A stretch of 64,000 nucleotides of DNA from Tatumella sp. JGM118 (GCF_018257515.1 NZ_JAERJR010000010.1:44945-108944); one strand, 5' to 3'. Counted from the stretch's first letter, positions 27,520 to 38,072 are shown. The notes: a model not told the origin generated them from the sequence alone. Made by a program: numbers and translations.

Positions 27520-28658
27520 TAATTTGGCCAGGTTTTGATATATCGTACGGTTTCGGTCAGGTCATGTACTCCGGTAATGGTCGGTACCAGCTGGGAAATT
27601 ACACGGTTCCAGCGAACCACTGGGGCAGTAGTGACATAAACGATATCGTAAGGCTGTAACTGGAATTCGGTCGACAGCACCATCGTCGAAGCATCTTTCG
27701 CATTCAGCTGATAGATATTGGCAATACGCCCGCCTTTGTCTTTCGGGATCTGGCGGATAACAAAAATCCCCGAGGCATCGGCATATTGCTGATTAATCCC
27801 CTGGGCATTACCTAATGCTTCAGCCAGGGTCATACCACTGCGATCCATTTTCAGGGTGCTCTGCTGACCGACTTCGCCCATCACAAACACTTTCTGGTCA
27901 TCATTGCGCGGTACAAATAGGATATCGCCAGGGTACAGCAGGTGGTTTTCCATCAAATCACCTTTCTGCATAAGAGCCTGCAGGGAAATAATCTGATCTT
28001 TACCGTTATGGGTCAGTACCACATGACGCCAGTCGGCATCGGCAGAAAGTCCGCCGGCGGCATTAATCGCGTCCATCACCGTTAACGGCACGTTGGTAAT
28101 AGGCTGCTGACCGGATTTATTAACTTCACCGGTCACATAGGCTTTCTGGGATCTGAAGGCGGCGACCGCAACATCCACCTGCGGGCTCTCGATATAGGTG
28201 GACAGACGGCGGGCTATCTCAAGACGGACTTCATCGAGAGTCCTTCCCGCAACCTGCACTTTACCAATATAAGGATAAAAAATATTGCCGTCGGCTCCGA
28301 CCCAGTTACCGGTATCGCTGGCACTGCGGTAGGTACCCGCCGGGTTGGTCAGTTCCGGATGGTCATAGACGGTGATCATCAGTACATCACCCGGCCCGAT
28401 ACGGTACTGATAGCTGCTAAGCAGGCTATCCAGTTGCGGATTAGGCTGAGCCAGTACCGGCGCCGGACGCAACTGGTCAATCAGATCCGGAGTCATCGGG
28501 TAAACATTCACCAGTTTATCCCAGTCGTAATCGCTGTCCGGCAGTTCCACCACATTTTTGCGCAGGCTGTTCAGGCTCTGGCCGGGGATCATGGTACAGC
28601 CGCTCAGCAACCCCACCAGGGTTGCCGCGACCGTCAGTTTAATTGCAGTATTTTTCAT
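27519..28658 (-). CDS. wza: Outer membrane polysaccharide export lipoprotein Wza
   Basis: 379 residues from the ATG at 28658 ([23 protein letters not shown]), a lipoprotein signal with lipobox [23 protein letters not shown] opens the polysaccharide export domain, followed by repeated SLBB domains ([28 protein letters not shown]), and a C-terminal amphipathic helix ([19 protein letters not shown]) that forms the outer-membrane barrel. It makes the octameric export channel working with Wzc. Confidence 0.95.
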   Translation of the reverse strand: MKNTAIKLTVAATLVGLLSGCTMIPGQSLNSLRKNVVELPDSDYDWDKLVNVYPMTPDLIDQLRPAPVLAQPNPQLDSLLSSYQYRIGPGDVLMITVYDHPELTNPAGTYRSASDTGNWVGADGNIFYPYIGKVQVAGRTLDEVRLEIARRLSTYIESPQVDVAVAAFRSQKAYVTGEVNKSGQQPITNVPLTVMDAINAAGGLSADADWRHVVLTHNGKDQIISLQALMQKGDLMENHLLYPGDILFVPRNDDQKVFVMGEVGQQSTLKMDRSGMTLAEALGNAQGINQQYADASGIFVIRQIPKDKGGRIANIYQLNAKDASTMVLSTEFQLQPYDIVYVTTAPVVRWNRVISQLVPTITGVHDLTETVRYIKTWPN

Positions 28659-28784
28659 CAATTTATTTCATCAGTTAATAGTAGACACTTCTGACGGCAA
28701 ACGGTCCGTTATAATTTTTACAGCTCAATGGCGGCTGTCCCTGCCGCTTAAGCCTGAGCTGTCATTGTCCGGCGTCAGTGTTAG

Positions 28785-30278
28785 TTACAGATTAAACGGA
28801 ATTTCCAGGGCGGCACTGGCGCCCAGGTCGTTATTATCATTATGGTTAGCGTCGGTATACCAGGTGCCCAGGTTCAGGCGGACAGATTTATACACATCCG
28901 CGCTCCATCCCGCCTGAACCCCTTTCAGGGTATCTGCATGCGGGAACGCACGGTTAATACTCTGGTTATCCGGGTTTACCTTGGCGTAAAACATTCTCAG
29001 GCTCCAGCGCTGGTTATCTTCGGTCACCAATTCGGTTTTGGCCGCCAGTAAGCGACCGTCGCCGCCCATGCTGTCACCCAGTGCATAGCCCTGCTGGTAA
29101 TAGCCATCGGTATAAATATGGTGGGTATAGCTGTAGTTCGTACGTTTGCCGAGATCGGTACGGGTATCATGCCCTTCCACATACCAGTTCAGCGCATTTT
29201 TTCCGAGGCTGTAATGACCTTCAATCCCCGCCAGATACATATTGGCGGATGGCAACAACCCGGCCTCATCTTCACCAATCATCTGGCCATAGAGACTGAT
29301 CGGGATCCCCAGGGTCGGTTCGAGTTTAAGACGGGCATCAAACCCGGCCAGCTGATTACCCGGTTCATTCGGGTCATTACCAGCTGTATTATCTTCTCCG
29401 GCAAAACCATCCCAGAAGTTATGCAGTGATTCCGGCCGGTTTTCACCGCCCCACTGCATAATACGGCTGGCACCCAGTTCCAGAGACTGCCACGGAGAAA
29501 CCGATAAACGCATACCAATAATTTTGACGCCTGGTACCGCAGTATACTGTGCTTCCCGGGAGGCAGAAAGCTGATACTGCCAGGGGCCAACCCAGTTCAG
29601 CCACCAGGTTTCCGGAGCCGTCTGCTGGTCACGCTGCAGCATAAAGCCGGTCAGCGGGCGGGCGGCATCGGAACGGATCAGGCTGCCTTCATAACCCGGC
29701 CCCCACCACTGTGGCGTCTGACCAAACGACAGCCATTGTCCCCAGATTTTAACTGCACCATAACTGTTGTTCAGATTGGTCCGGGAAGGGGACTCGATCT
29801 GCTCACCACCTTCCAGGTTACCCTGCAGGTTAACATCCCACCAGTCGCCGCTGTTACTTGCGGTCACCGACAAACGGTTATCGGCCGGCGTAGACTGCGC
29901 AAAAGGCTTAGGCTGTCCGGAGTTGCCGGTGGAGGTATAAGCGTTGACGCGAACATCTGATTTCAGTGTGCGCAAACGCTGCTGAACCCGCTCGATAGCC
30001 AGTTGTTCAGAAGCATAAGAAGGATGGGCTTTGTTCAGAGCTGCTTCAATAGCATCCTGGCTGAGCGGCCAGGTACTCAGGCTAAGGTTAATGACCCCGC
30101 GGTCGGCCAGCCAGCTCAGATCTGAGCGCAAATCACTGTCCGGTAAAACCAGGCCGGCGGCGAAACTATGGGTAGCAGGTAATACTGCCAGGCCGATAGC
30201 CAGAGCCAGCAGGCATTTTTTAATGCCGCGCTGCTTTGTGGCCGGCGGCAAATCCGCCCCGGTAAAGGTTTTCTGCAT
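28785..30278 (-). CDS. wzi: Capsule assembly outer-membrane protein Wzi
   Basis: 497 residues. The N-terminus carries a signal peptide (CLLALAIGLAVLPATHSFA) after a longer than usual cytosolic lead; GGAG sits about 9 bases before the ATG. LVLPDSDLRSDLSWLADRGVINLSLSTWPLS and the WGPGYEGSLIRSDAARP segment are Wzi signatures, and alternating aromatic/polar strands plus a terminal Phe-Asn-Leu fit an 18-strand beta-barrel. Wzi anchors group 1 capsule to the cell surface. It opens the operon, as in Klebsiella and E. coli group 1 loci, here without galF. Confidence 0.9.
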   Translation of the reverse strand: MQKTFTGADLPPATKQRGIKKCLLALAIGLAVLPATHSFAAGLVLPDSDLRSDLSWLADRGVINLSLSTWPLSQDAIEAALNKAHPSYASEQLAIERVQQRLRTLKSDVRVNAYTSTGNSGQPKPFAQSTPADNRLSVTASNSGDWWDVNLQGNLEGGEQIESPSRTNLNNSYGAVKIWGQWLSFGQTPQWWGPGYEGSLIRSDAARPLTGFMLQRDQQTAPETWWLNWVGPWQYQLSASREAQYTAVPGVKIIGMRLSVSPWQSLELGASRIMQWGGENRPESLHNFWDGFAGEDNTAGNDPNEPGNQLAGFDARLKLEPTLGIPISLYGQMIGEDEAGLLPSANMYLAGIEGHYSLGKNALNWYVEGHDTRTDLGKRTNYSYTHHIYTDGYYQQGYALGDSMGGDGRLLAAKTELVTEDNQRWSLRMFYAKVNPDNQSINRAFPHADTLKGVQAGWSADVYKSVRLNLGTWYTDANHNDNNDLGASAALEIPFNL

Positions 30279-30563
30279 CTGAGCTCTCTCCTTTCCTTTG
30301 CTGTCCCGCCGCGAAAATCTCTGGATGTTCGGCGACGGATTAATATAAATGATAGTGAAATAAGATTCTGTTTTGTACCAGTCATACTGGATACAACAAT
30401 ACCGCTTATTGAAATATCAAGGTCACTGGCTGTCGGCAGGATGACAAACCGGTTTGCCGGAATGGCCAATTTTTCTCTGCTGAATGCCTATGAAAATAGC
30501 AGAAACCGACAAAAATCAGGCGTTTTTTTGACGTAAAGTGGCAAAATTATCGATACCTTCAGG

Positions 30564-30600
30564 CACGCTACCGCCCCTGGCTCGCAGCTACCAGTGCACT
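30564..30600 (-). promoter_or_regulatory. JUMPstart sequence with ops element
   Basis: Read on the minus strand, this 37-base block closely matches the JUMPstart consensus, starting AGTGCACTGGTAGCTGC and ending with the ops element GGCGGTAGCGTG (30564-30575). The ops hairpin recruits RfaH, which lets RNA polymerase read through long envelope operons. It lies in the 286-base wzi leader, which supports RfaH control of the whole 15-kb operon and of the wzc/wbaP terminator. Confidence 0.9.
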
Positions 30601-30680
30601 CTCTGATAAAACAGGGCAAATTTTTCCTGCGCATGCCGGTCGCAGGCGGGTGATGGTTCAGCCATTATCCGGATAAAAAC

Positions 30681-30709
30681 CTGATAAAATCTGAACAATC
30701 ACCTGACAA
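30681..30709 (-). promoter_or_regulatory. Candidate sigma-70 promoter of the exopolysaccharide operon
   Basis: On the minus strand TTGTCA (30704-30709) and TATCAG (30681-30686) are 17 bases apart, about 80 bases upstream of JUMPstart. An imperfect RcsAB-box-like TAAGAATTAATAA at 30733-30745 sits just upstream of the -35, where Rcs activation sites usually lie. The match is moderate and only one half of the box is good. Confidence 0.45.
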
Positions 30710-30745
30710 TCCAGGAAATTCTGAACAATTATTAAGAATTAATAA

Positions 30746-31236
30746 AGGCAAAGATATAGATAAATTCCTGGTTTTTTACTGTTGCTGACAATATTGATTA
30801 AAACTCCACCACTCTTACATTTTATTGCCCGTAAGTCTCTGATTTTTACACTCCAAAGAAACATTATGCTGACAGATATATTTACTCTTTCATGAGAGTG
30901 TGGCTCTTATGTGACGCGCCCTGTCACGGCAGAAGATGATCAGACCAGGGGTGGCAGGTATAAGCGAGGAAGTTCAGGGATCAGCACCTGCTATGGCTCA
31001 TCGAGAAAACAGCGACATATCATTCATCCAGGGCGGCATCCCCCGGGGACCCGATGTCTGTCTGCGGGTCCCCCCGGGAGGGCAAACAAGGTACGAATAT
31101 CAAAGCGGTGTAATACAGATAAGAAGGTACAGCGACCTGCCTGTCAGGGGGTGGGGTTAAGCAGGCAGCAGAGGATGCAGCCGACAACGGGTGACGGGAT
31201 AAACTCCAACTCAGTTCGGAGAGTTACAGGGGAAAG
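30746..31236. other. Non-coding stretch between the EPS promoter and lysS
   Basis: No supported gene. The first half is AT-rich (possible UP or regulator-binding sequence for the wzi promoter). The second half holds overlapping chance frames on the plus strand (30911-31240) without ribosome binding sites or recognisable motifs. Confidence 0.4.
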
Positions 31237-31266
31237 TTAAACGCCTGGCGTGTGCCAGGCGTTTAA
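31237..31266 (-). terminator. Terminator after lysS
   Basis: TTAAACGCCTGGC at 31237-31249 pairs with GCCAGGCGTTTAA at 31254-31266 with a 4-base loop, a perfect 13-bp stem, 27 bases past the lysS stop. The T-rich side (TTTAACTTTCC) follows on the minus strand. Confidence 0.8.
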
Positions 31267-31293
31267 GGGAATGCAACGATCAGGCCCGCAGGC

Positions 31294-32814
31294 TTATTTG
31301 CTTTCCGGGCGCAGTGCCGGGAACAGGATAACGTCGCGGATGGTATGGCTGTTGGTAAACAGCATCACCATACGGTCGATACCAATGCCCAGACCGGCGG
31401 TCGGCGGCAGACCATGTTCCAGCGCGGTGACATAATCTTCGTCGTAGAACATCGCCTCATCATCTCCGGCGTCTTTCGCGTTGACCTGCTGACGGAAACG
31501 TTCCGCCTGATCTTCAGCATCGTTCAGCTCGGAGAAGCCATTACCGATTTCACGGCCGCCAATAAAGAATTCAAAGCGGTCGGTAATTTCAGGGTTTTCA
31601 TCATTACGGCGGGCCAGCGGAGAAACCTCTGCCGGGTACTCTGTAATAAATGTCGGCTGGATCAGCTGGCTTTCGGCGGTCTCTTCAAAGATTTCGGTGA
31701 CCACTCGGCCCAGACCCCAGCTTTTCTCTGTTTTAATTCCCAGAGATTGTGCCAGCGCCACGGCTTTATTAAAATCATCCAGATCACTCAGTTCGGTTTC
31801 CGGACGGTATTTTTTGATAGCTTCGCGCATGGTCAGACGGGCAAAAGGTTTACCGAAATCGAAAATCTGATCCCCGTAAGTCACCTGACTATGGCCCAGC
31901 ACGGACTCTGCCAGCGTACGGAACAGGCTTTCGGTCAGTTCAATCAGGTCATTGTAATCCGCGTAAGCCATATAGAGTTCCATCATGGTGAACTCAGGGT
32001 TATGACGCGGAGAAATGCCCTCATTACGGAAGTTACGGTTAATTTCGAATACCCGATCGAACCCTCCCACGACCAGACGCTTCAGATACAGCTCCGGCGC
32101 AATACGCAAGTACATATCGATGTCCAGCGCATTATGATGCGTGATAAACGGACGAGCGGAAGCTCCCCCCGGGATCACCTGCATCATCGGCGTTTCGACT
32201 TCCATAAACTCACGCTCAACCATGAACTGGCGGATGCCGGCCATGATTTTCGAGCGGATACGGAAAGTATTACGGGACTCTTCGTTGGCAATCAGGTCCA
32301 GATAACGCTGGCGATAGCGCGTTTCCTGGTCCGCCAGACCGTGGAATTTATCCGGTAACGGACGCAGAGCCTTGGTCAGCAGACGCAGTTCGCTACAGTG
32401 AATGGATAATTCGCCGGTTTTGGTCTTAAACAGCTTGCCGCGTGCACCGAGGATATCGCCGAGGTCCCATTTTTTAAATTGTTCGTTATAGTAACCTTCC
32501 GGCAAATCATCACGTGACACATATAACTGAATACGGCCACCGGCGTCCTGCAGGGTCACAAAGGAGGCTTTACCCATAATGCGGCGGGTCATCATACGGC
32601 CGGCCACACTCACCTCGATACCGGTCTCTTCCAGCTCTTCGTTTTCCTTCGCGTCAAACTCAGCATGCAGTTTGTCTGACTGAGTATCACGACGGAAATC
32701 GTTAGGGAATGCCACGCCATTCTGGCGCAGTGCGGCCAGTTTCTCACTCCGGCTTTTCAGCTCGTTGTTGAGTTCCCGGATGGCATCAGCCTGCTGTGGT
32801 TGTTGTTCAGACAT
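31294..32814 (-). CDS. lysS: Lysyl-tRNA synthetase LysS
   Basis: 506 residues, class II synthetase. The N-terminal anticodon-binding OB fold contains [23 protein letters not shown]. Motif 2 lies in [24 protein letters not shown] and motif 3 in [15 protein letters not shown], all intact. It charges tRNA-Lys in the cytosol. It follows prfB with a 9-base gap as in E. coli, and the two genes are probably co-transcribed. Confidence 0.97.
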   Translation of the reverse strand: MSEQQPQQADAIRELNNELKSRSEKLAALRQNGVAFPNDFRRDTQSDKLHAEFDAKENEELEETGIEVSVAGRMMTRRIMGKASFVTLQDAGGRIQLYVSRDDLPEGYYNEQFKKWDLGDILGARGKLFKTKTGELSIHCSELRLLTKALRPLPDKFHGLADQETRYRQRYLDLIANEESRNTFRIRSKIMAGIRQFMVEREFMEVETPMMQVIPGGASARPFITHHNALDIDMYLRIAPELYLKRLVVGGFDRVFEINRNFRNEGISPRHNPEFTMMELYMAYADYNDLIELTESLFRTLAESVLGHSQVTYGDQIFDFGKPFARLTMREAIKKYRPETELSDLDDFNKAVALAQSLGIKTEKSWGLGRVVTEIFEETAESQLIQPTFITEYPAEVSPLARRNDENPEITDRFEFFIGGREIGNGFSELNDAEDQAERFRQQVNAKDAGDDEAMFYDEDYVTALEHGLPPTAGLGIGIDRMVMLFTNSHTIRDVILFPALRPESK

Positions 32815-32823
32815 GGGTTTTCC

Positions 32824-33922
32824 TTATAAACCTGCTTTCAGACTTGCTTCAATAAACCGGTCAAGGTCGCCATCCAGCACTGCCTGGGTATTGCGCGTTT
32901 CCACGCCGGTACGCAGATCCTTGATCCGCGAATCATCCAGTACATACGAACGGATCTGGCTGCCCCAGCCGATATCGGATTTGTTGTCTTCCAGTGCCTG
33001 TTTCTCGGCATTTTTCTTCTGCATTTCCAGCTCATACAGCTTCGCTTTCATCTGCTTCATCGCCTGATCTTTGTTCTTATGCTGAGAACGGTCATTCTGG
33101 CACTGGGTAACGGTATTGGTCGGAATATGGGTAATACGCACCGCCGACTCGGTCCGGTTGACGTGCTGACCACCCGCACCCGAGGCGCGATAAACGTCGA
33201 TACGCAGGTCGGCCGGATTAATGTCGATATCAATATTTTCGTCCACTTCCGGGTAAACAAACGCAGAACTGAACGACGTATGACGACGGCCACCGGAATC
33301 GAACGGACTTTTACGCACCAGACGGTGAACACCGGTTTCGGTACGTAACCAGCCAAAGGCGTATTCGCCGGAAATACGGATAGTCGCCGACTTAATACCG
33401 GCCACATCCCCTTCGGATTCTTCGATAACGTCGGTTTTAAAGCCTTTAGCTTCCGCCCAGCGCAGGTACATACGTAACAGCATGTTGGCCCAGTCCTGTG
33501 CTTCTGTTCCCCCGGACCCGGCCTGCAGGTCGATATAGCAGTCCGCGCTGTCATATTCGCCGGAAAACATACGACGGAATTCAAGATCAGCCAGTTTCTT
33601 ATCCAGCTCGTCCAGTTCGGCTATAGCTTCATTGAAGGTCTCTTCATCGTCCGCTTCAATAGCCAGTTCCAGCAGGCCATTAACATCTTCCAGCCCCTGA
33701 GCCATCTGATTCAGGGTACTGACAACGGCTTCCAGAGATGAGCGTTCTTTGCCCAGCGCCTGGGCGCGTTCCGGATCATTCCAGACATCGGATTGTTCCA
33801 GCTCGGCGTTTACTTCTTCGAGACGTTCGTTTTTAGCATCATAGTCAAAGATACCCCCGAAGCAGCAGGCTGCGTTCGTTGAGGTCCTGGATGCGATTTT
33901 TAACCGGATTAATTTCAAACAT
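32824..33922 (-). CDS. prfB: Peptide chain release factor 2, with programmed +1 frameshift
   Basis: 365 residues once the recoding is applied. Translation starts at the ATG ending at 33922 ([18 protein letters not shown]) and reaches an in-frame TGA at 33845-33847 after 25 codons. The slippery CTT TGA C, with a Shine-Dalgarno-like CGGGGGTAT just before it, is the conserved bacterial RF2 autoregulatory frameshift. The product then continues [13 protein letters not shown]. The peptidyl-hydrolysis motif [15 protein letters not shown] and the TGA-recognition SPF motif (RKSPFDSGG) are present. Reading it as one frame from 33918 gives a false N-terminus. Confidence 0.97.
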
Positions 33923-34063
33923 GGCTTCAGATATCTTTTAGTTGGTCGGTTAATGGCTTAATTCAGGCCACATAGTCTACCGGAAAGGTGGTGTTTCGGG
34001 TATCCCTTAAGCCATCGCATAATGGCTTTTGTTTCAGGGAAAGTCCCGCCGGATGTCTGCGGC

Positions 34064-35800
34064 TCAGGTGACGGGCCACAGATGCTCAATCAATAACTGC
34101 ACATTTCGCTGACCGCGGAATTCGTTAATATCGAGCTTATAAGCAATTTCGGCCTGCTGAACGCTGTTATCCGGCCACAGACGCGTATCTATATTAAATG
34201 CGATACCATCCAGCAAGGGGCCGCCGCCGACCGGCTCCAGCATCAGTTTCAGATGCCGCTCACCCACCAGTCGCTGCTGCAGAAGCCTGAATTTACCGTC
34301 AAATACCGGTTCAGGGAACGCCTGGCCCCAGGGGCCGGCCTCACGCAAGATCTCTGCCGTTTGCAGGGTCAACTCACTGCCGGTAAGCTCGCCATCAGAC
34401 CAGATTATCCCCTGAAGTTGCGCAGCATCCAGCCATTCACCGGCAATCAGAGCAAACTGCTGACGGAACGTTTCAAACTGGTCTTCCTGCAGCGATAGTC
34501 CGGCCGCCATCGCGTGTCCGCCGAACTTCAGGACAACGCCCGGGTTAAGGGTATCCAGTCTTTCCAGCACATCGCGCAGATGAAGGCCGGGCACCGAACG
34601 ACCAGAGCCTTTCAGTGTGCCATCACCCGCCGGAGCGAAAGCAAATACCGGCCGGTGGAAGCGTTCCTTCAGCCGTGAAGCCACAATGCCGACCACGCCC
34701 TGATGCCACTGCGGATGATAAAATGCCAGTCCGTGAGGTAATTGCTGATGCTGCTGTACAAGAGAATCGCACAGGCTCAGGGCTTCCGCCTGCATGCCCT
34801 GCTCAATCTCTTTACGGGTCTGGTTCAGGGCATCCAGTTCGCTGGCCAGCATCCTTGCCTGCTGGATATCGTCGGTTAACAGCAATGACACTCCGACTGA
34901 CATATCATCCAGACGCCCGGCGGCATTTAACCGCGGGCCGAGGGCAAACCCGAGATCACTGGCGACCAGCCGCGATGAAGGACGGTTCGCGACCTCCAGC
35001 AAGGCACGGATCCCCGGGCGGCATTTGCCGGCCCGGATCCTTTGTAACCCCTGCCAGACCAGAATACGGTTATTGGCATCCAGAGGCACAACATCTGCGA
35101 CTGTCCCGAGGGCAACCAGGTCCAGTAATTCCGCCAGATTCGGTTGCGGACGGTCAGCAAAGCCGTTGTGATCACGCAAACGCGCCCGTAAAGCGAGCAT
35201 CAGATAAAACGCGACCCCGACCCCGGCCAGTGCACGCGAAGGAAAACTGCAGCCGGTCAGATTAGGGTTAACAATGGCTGCCGCCTCCGGCAGAGTATCG
35301 CCGGGCAGGTGGTGGTCGGTGATCACCACAGGGATATGGTACTGGTTTGCCAGCGCCACACCGGCGTGTGAGGAGATGCCGTTATCCACGGTCAGTATCA
35401 GTTCGGCGCCCAGAGTTTTCGCCTGTTCGACGACCTCCGGACTGAGTCCGTAGCCATCCTCAAACCGGTTCGGCACCAGAAAGGTGACATTCTCTGTCCC
35501 CATCGCCCGCAGAGCCAGCAAAGAAAGCGCGGTACTGGTGGCGCCATCGGCATCAAAGTCCCCCACCACGACAATCCGCTGACCGCTGAGGATTGCCTGA
35601 TGCAGCAACGCGGCAGCAGACTCAATTCCGTTCAGTGCCTGCCAGGGTAATAAGGCCGACGCCCCGCGTTCCAGTTCACTGGCCGCGGTGATCCCGCGCA
35701 GATGATACAGACGACGCAATAATGCCGGCATTTCCGCCGGTAACTGTACGTCCCCTTCCGGCTGACGACGGCGCAGCTGTGAAACCTGTTGTCCGGTCAA
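34064..35800 (-). CDS. recJ: Single-stranded-DNA-specific exonuclease RecJ
   Basis: 578 residues. DHH-family phosphoesterase motifs: VVVGDFDADGATSTAL (motif I), LTVDNGISSHAG (II), VVITDHHLPG (III, DHH) and the C-terminal DHHA1 GGHAMAAGLSL. A 5'-3' exonuclease in RecF recombination and mismatch repair. It lies between dsbC (3-base gap) and prfB, as in E. coli, where these genes are linked to xerD. Confidence 0.95.
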   Translation of the reverse strand: MTGQQVSQLRRRQPEGDVQLPAEMPALLRRLYHLRGITAASELERGASALLPWQALNGIESAAALLHQAILSGQRIVVVGDFDADGATSTALSLLALRAMGTENVTFLVPNRFEDGYGLSPEVVEQAKTLGAELILTVDNGISSHAGVALANQYHIPVVITDHHLPGDTLPEAAAIVNPNLTGCSFPSRALAGVGVAFYLMLALRARLRDHNGFADRPQPNLAELLDLVALGTVADVVPLDANNRILVWQGLQRIRAGKCRPGIRALLEVANRPSSRLVASDLGFALGPRLNAAGRLDDMSVGVSLLLTDDIQQARMLASELDALNQTRKEIEQGMQAEALSLCDSLVQQHQQLPHGLAFYHPQWHQGVVGIVASRLKERFHRPVFAFAPAGDGTLKGSGRSVPGLHLRDVLERLDTLNPGVVLKFGGHAMAAGLSLQEDQFETFRQQFALIAGEWLDAAQLQGIIWSDGELTGSELTLQTAEILREAGPWGQAFPEPVFDGKFRLLQQRLVGERHLKLMLEPVGGGPLLDGIAFNIDTRLWPDNSVQQAEIAYKLDINEFRGQRNVQLLIEHLWPVT

Positions 35801-35803
35801 AAG

Positions 35804-36508
35804 TTACTGCCCTGCTTTCAGACTATCGAGATATTTTTTCAGATCTTCCGGGCTCTGGTAGCCGGGAATAAGTACACCGGTATCCGTCAGGATGGCCGGG
35901 GTCCCCTGAATACCATACATCAGGCCCAGCTGATACTGGCGGGACAGGTCGATATTGCAGGTTGCTGCCGGCGGTACATTACCGTTCATGGCCGCATCGA
36001 AGGCTTTTTTACGATCCGCAGCACACCAGACGGAAGTCATTGCTTTTGCAACTTCTCCGCCCATTCCCTCACGCGGGAAGGCCAGGTAACGTACGGTGAT
36101 CCCTAACGCGTTGTAGTCTGCCATCTGCTGATGCAGCTTATGGCAATAGCCACAAGTAATATCGGTAAATACGGTGACCACATGCTGTTGCTTCGCCGCT
36201 TTATAGATGATCATCTCCGGCACCATCTGCTCCACTTTCTTATCCAGCTGACGGAAAGTGACATTGACCGGGTGCTGACCACTGACATCATAGAGTGGTC
36301 CCTGAATCATCTGTTTGCCGTCGTCGGTCATATAAAACACACCACTGTCGGTCAGCACGGTTTTCATGCCTGGCAACGGGGAAGGCTGGATATCGGTGAC
36401 CTTCACCCCCAGTTTCTGCAGGGTGCTCTGAATGGCGGAATCATCTGCCTGCGCCAGTCCGCTCAAGGCGGAGCACAGCAGTGCGACTGCTAAGAGAGTT
36501 TTTTTCAT
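35804..36508 (-). CDS. dsbC: Periplasmic disulfide isomerase DsbC
   Basis: 234 residues from the ATG at 36508 (MKKTLLAVALLCSALSGLAQA, a signal peptide). An N-terminal dimerisation domain (DSAIQSTLQKLGVKV) precedes the thioredoxin-fold domain with the active site TDITCGYCHKLH and the second Cys pair (VWCAAD, ATCNID) and cis-Pro segment GTPAILTDTG. It repairs wrong disulfides in the periplasm. It lies 28 bases from xerD; an upstream extension overlaps xerD and is rejected. Confidence 0.95.
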   Translation of the reverse strand: MKKTLLAVALLCSALSGLAQADDSAIQSTLQKLGVKVTDIQPSPLPGMKTVLTDSGVFYMTDDGKQMIQGPLYDVSGQHPVNVTFRQLDKKVEQMVPEMIIYKAAKQQHVVTVFTDITCGYCHKLHQQMADYNALGITVRYLAFPREGMGGEVAKAMTSVWCAADRKKAFDAAMNGNVPPAATCNIDLSRQYQLGLMYGIQGTPAILTDTGVLIPGYQSPEDLKKYLDSLKAGQ

Positions 36509-36536
36509 GAAACTGATGTCCTTTTCATCCCGGAGC

Positions 36537-37451
36537 TCAGGCCCGGGGATGGTGCTGTTGATGTAACTGACGCAGCCGTTCATTGGCTACATGGGTATAA
36601 ATCTGAGTCGTCGAGAGATCACTGTGACCCAGCAGCATCTGTACCACCCGCAGATCTGCACCGTGGTTCAGCAGATGTGTGGCAAAGGCATGGCGCAGTA
36701 CATGCGGTGACAGGCTTTCACTGTCGATGCCGGCGATCACAGCATAATGTTTAATCCGGTGCCAGAAGGTCTGCCGGGTCATCTGCCGGGCCCGGGTACT
36801 GGGAAACAGCACATCCAGTGTCTGCCCCTGAATAAGCCATGGACGGCCGTACTCCATATACTGTTCCAGCCAGTAGATCGCTTCTTCGCCCAACGGGACC
36901 AACCGCTCTTTGTCGCCTTTGCCTAACACCCGCACGACCCCCTGGCGCAGGCTGACATCGCTCAGCGATAAGCCTACCAGTTCTGAAACCCGCAGACCGG
37001 TGGCATAAAGCAGTTCCAGCATCGCTTTATCACGCAATTCCAGCGGAATTTCGGTCGAGGGTGCCTGCAACAGGCGTTCTATCCGCGACTCACTTAAATC
37101 TTTCGGTAAACGTTGTGGCAGTTTAGGAGAGGATAGTATGGCCGTCGGATCATCGCTACGCTGTTTTTCACGGTACAGATACTGAAACAGTCGTCGCATC
37201 GCACTCAGTTGTCTGGCCGAACTGCTTGCTTTTGCGCCATGTTCCAGCCGTTCAGCAAGAAAGTTCTGTAAATCCGCTGCGCTAACGGTCAGCAGAGAGA
37301 GTTCCTGCGGTTTCATCCAGTCGGTGAGTTGTTGCAGATCCTGACGGTAGGAAGACAGAGTATTTTCCGCCAGATTACGTTCAATCCAGACAGTATCGAG
37401 AAACACCTCTACCCTGCGCAGATTGTCATCGTGTTGCTGATTTTCCTGCAC
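36537..37451 (-). CDS. xerD: Site-specific tyrosine recombinase XerD
   Basis: 304 residues from a GTG at 37451, chosen because GGAGG lies just upstream; the longer start is a TTG. The N-terminal SAM-like domain (RNLAENTLSSYRQDL) and the catalytic domain with GLRVSELVGL (Arg), HVLRHAFATHLLNHG (HxxR), LGHSDLSTTQIYTH (His and Tyr) are complete. With XerC it resolves chromosome dimers at dif. Start of the xerD-dsbC-recJ-prfB-lysS cluster. Confidence 0.95.
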   Translation of the reverse strand: MQENQQHDDNLRRVEVFLDTVWIERNLAENTLSSYRQDLQQLTDWMKPQELSLLTVSAADLQNFLAERLEHGAKASSSARQLSAMRRLFQYLYREKQRSDDPTAILSSPKLPQRLPKDLSESRIERLLQAPSTEIPLELRDKAMLELLYATGLRVSELVGLSLSDVSLRQGVVRVLGKGDKERLVPLGEEAIYWLEQYMEYGRPWLIQGQTLDVLFPSTRARQMTRQTFWHRIKHYAVIAGIDSESLSPHVLRHAFATHLLNHGADLRVVQMLLGHSDLSTTQIYTHVANERLRQLHQQHHPRA

Positions 37452-37611
37452 TGTTCCTCCGCTCTTTTTGGTGCTTTGCCACAAGTTTCGCTGCGCTATT
37501 ATGCCTGAAATCCCCGGCCAATGGCTAAAACAATGTGGGACGGAGGAGCGGTTTTACAAATACATAGGAAGATTCCGGGGAACACCGGAAGCGTTTTTTA
37601 TTATCAGTACG

Positions 37612-37732
37612 GTGAGTGTTCCGTTCGCTTTATGTTAAGGCAGGCTGCCTTAGCCCCGCTGGGGGCGACCGGGCAAAGGGCGCATGGCCGCGCCCTCTGC
37701 ACTCCGGGCCTGGCGACAAGCCTGCCCGCCGG
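37612..37732. repeat. Short-form copy (A) of a dispersed ~345-bp repeat family
   Basis: Begins GTGAGTGTTCCGTTCGCTTT and ends CCTGCCCGCCGG. It includes the hairpin AGGGCGC/GCGCCCT. It equals the first ~120 bases of the long copies B and D and then stops, like copy E at 63850. Open frames through it are side effects of its GC-rich content. It occupies part of the 1-kb gap between xerD and the TetR gene; 37452-37611 shows nothing else. Confidence 0.8.
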
Positions 37733-37776
37733 TACGAATTCCGGGTAAACCGGATGTGTTTTTTATTATAAGCACG

Positions 37777-38072
37777 GTGAGTGTTCCGTTCGCTTTATGT
37801 TAAGGCATGCTGCCCAAGCCCCGCCGTGGGCGACCGGGCAAAGGGCGCAGGGCCGCGCCCTCTGCACTCCGGGCCTTGCGACAAGCCTGCCCGCCGCTGC
37901 GCGGTACCTTCACTCACTCATTTGTCCTTGACGGACCGGTCATGATTCGCTCCTGCTCAGCATGACCTCTCTCCGCGTCCCTGCGGCTCGTCCTGGACAT
38001 ATTCATTCGCTCAGCGGTGCGATGTCGCGGTAAATCACCGGGATGTGGGACAGGGAAAAGCGGGGGATTTTT
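37777..38072. repeat. Long-form copy (B) of the dispersed repeat
   Basis: About 296 bases from GTGAGTGTTCCGTTCGC. It runs through GGGCGACCGGGCAAAGGGCGC, GCTGCGCGGTACCTTC, CATTCGCTCCTGCTCAGC and CGATGTCGCGGT, and ends with an AAAGCGGGGG plus T run. Starts 165 bases after copy A and is followed by a further copy 344 bases later. Confidence 0.85.

Noticed and set aside
30911..31240. Plus-strand frames upstream of lysS
   Set aside because: Overlap each other in different frames, run into the lysS terminator and show no motif or start signal.
33845..33847. Nonsense mutation in prfB
   Set aside because: The TGA sits in the conserved CTT TGA C recoding site with its upstream Shine-Dalgarno-like element, so it is programmed, not a defect.
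34615..35265. 216-codon plus-strand frame
   Set aside because: Lies entirely inside recJ on the opposite strand, whose motifs are all intact; it is a shadow frame of GC-rich codons.
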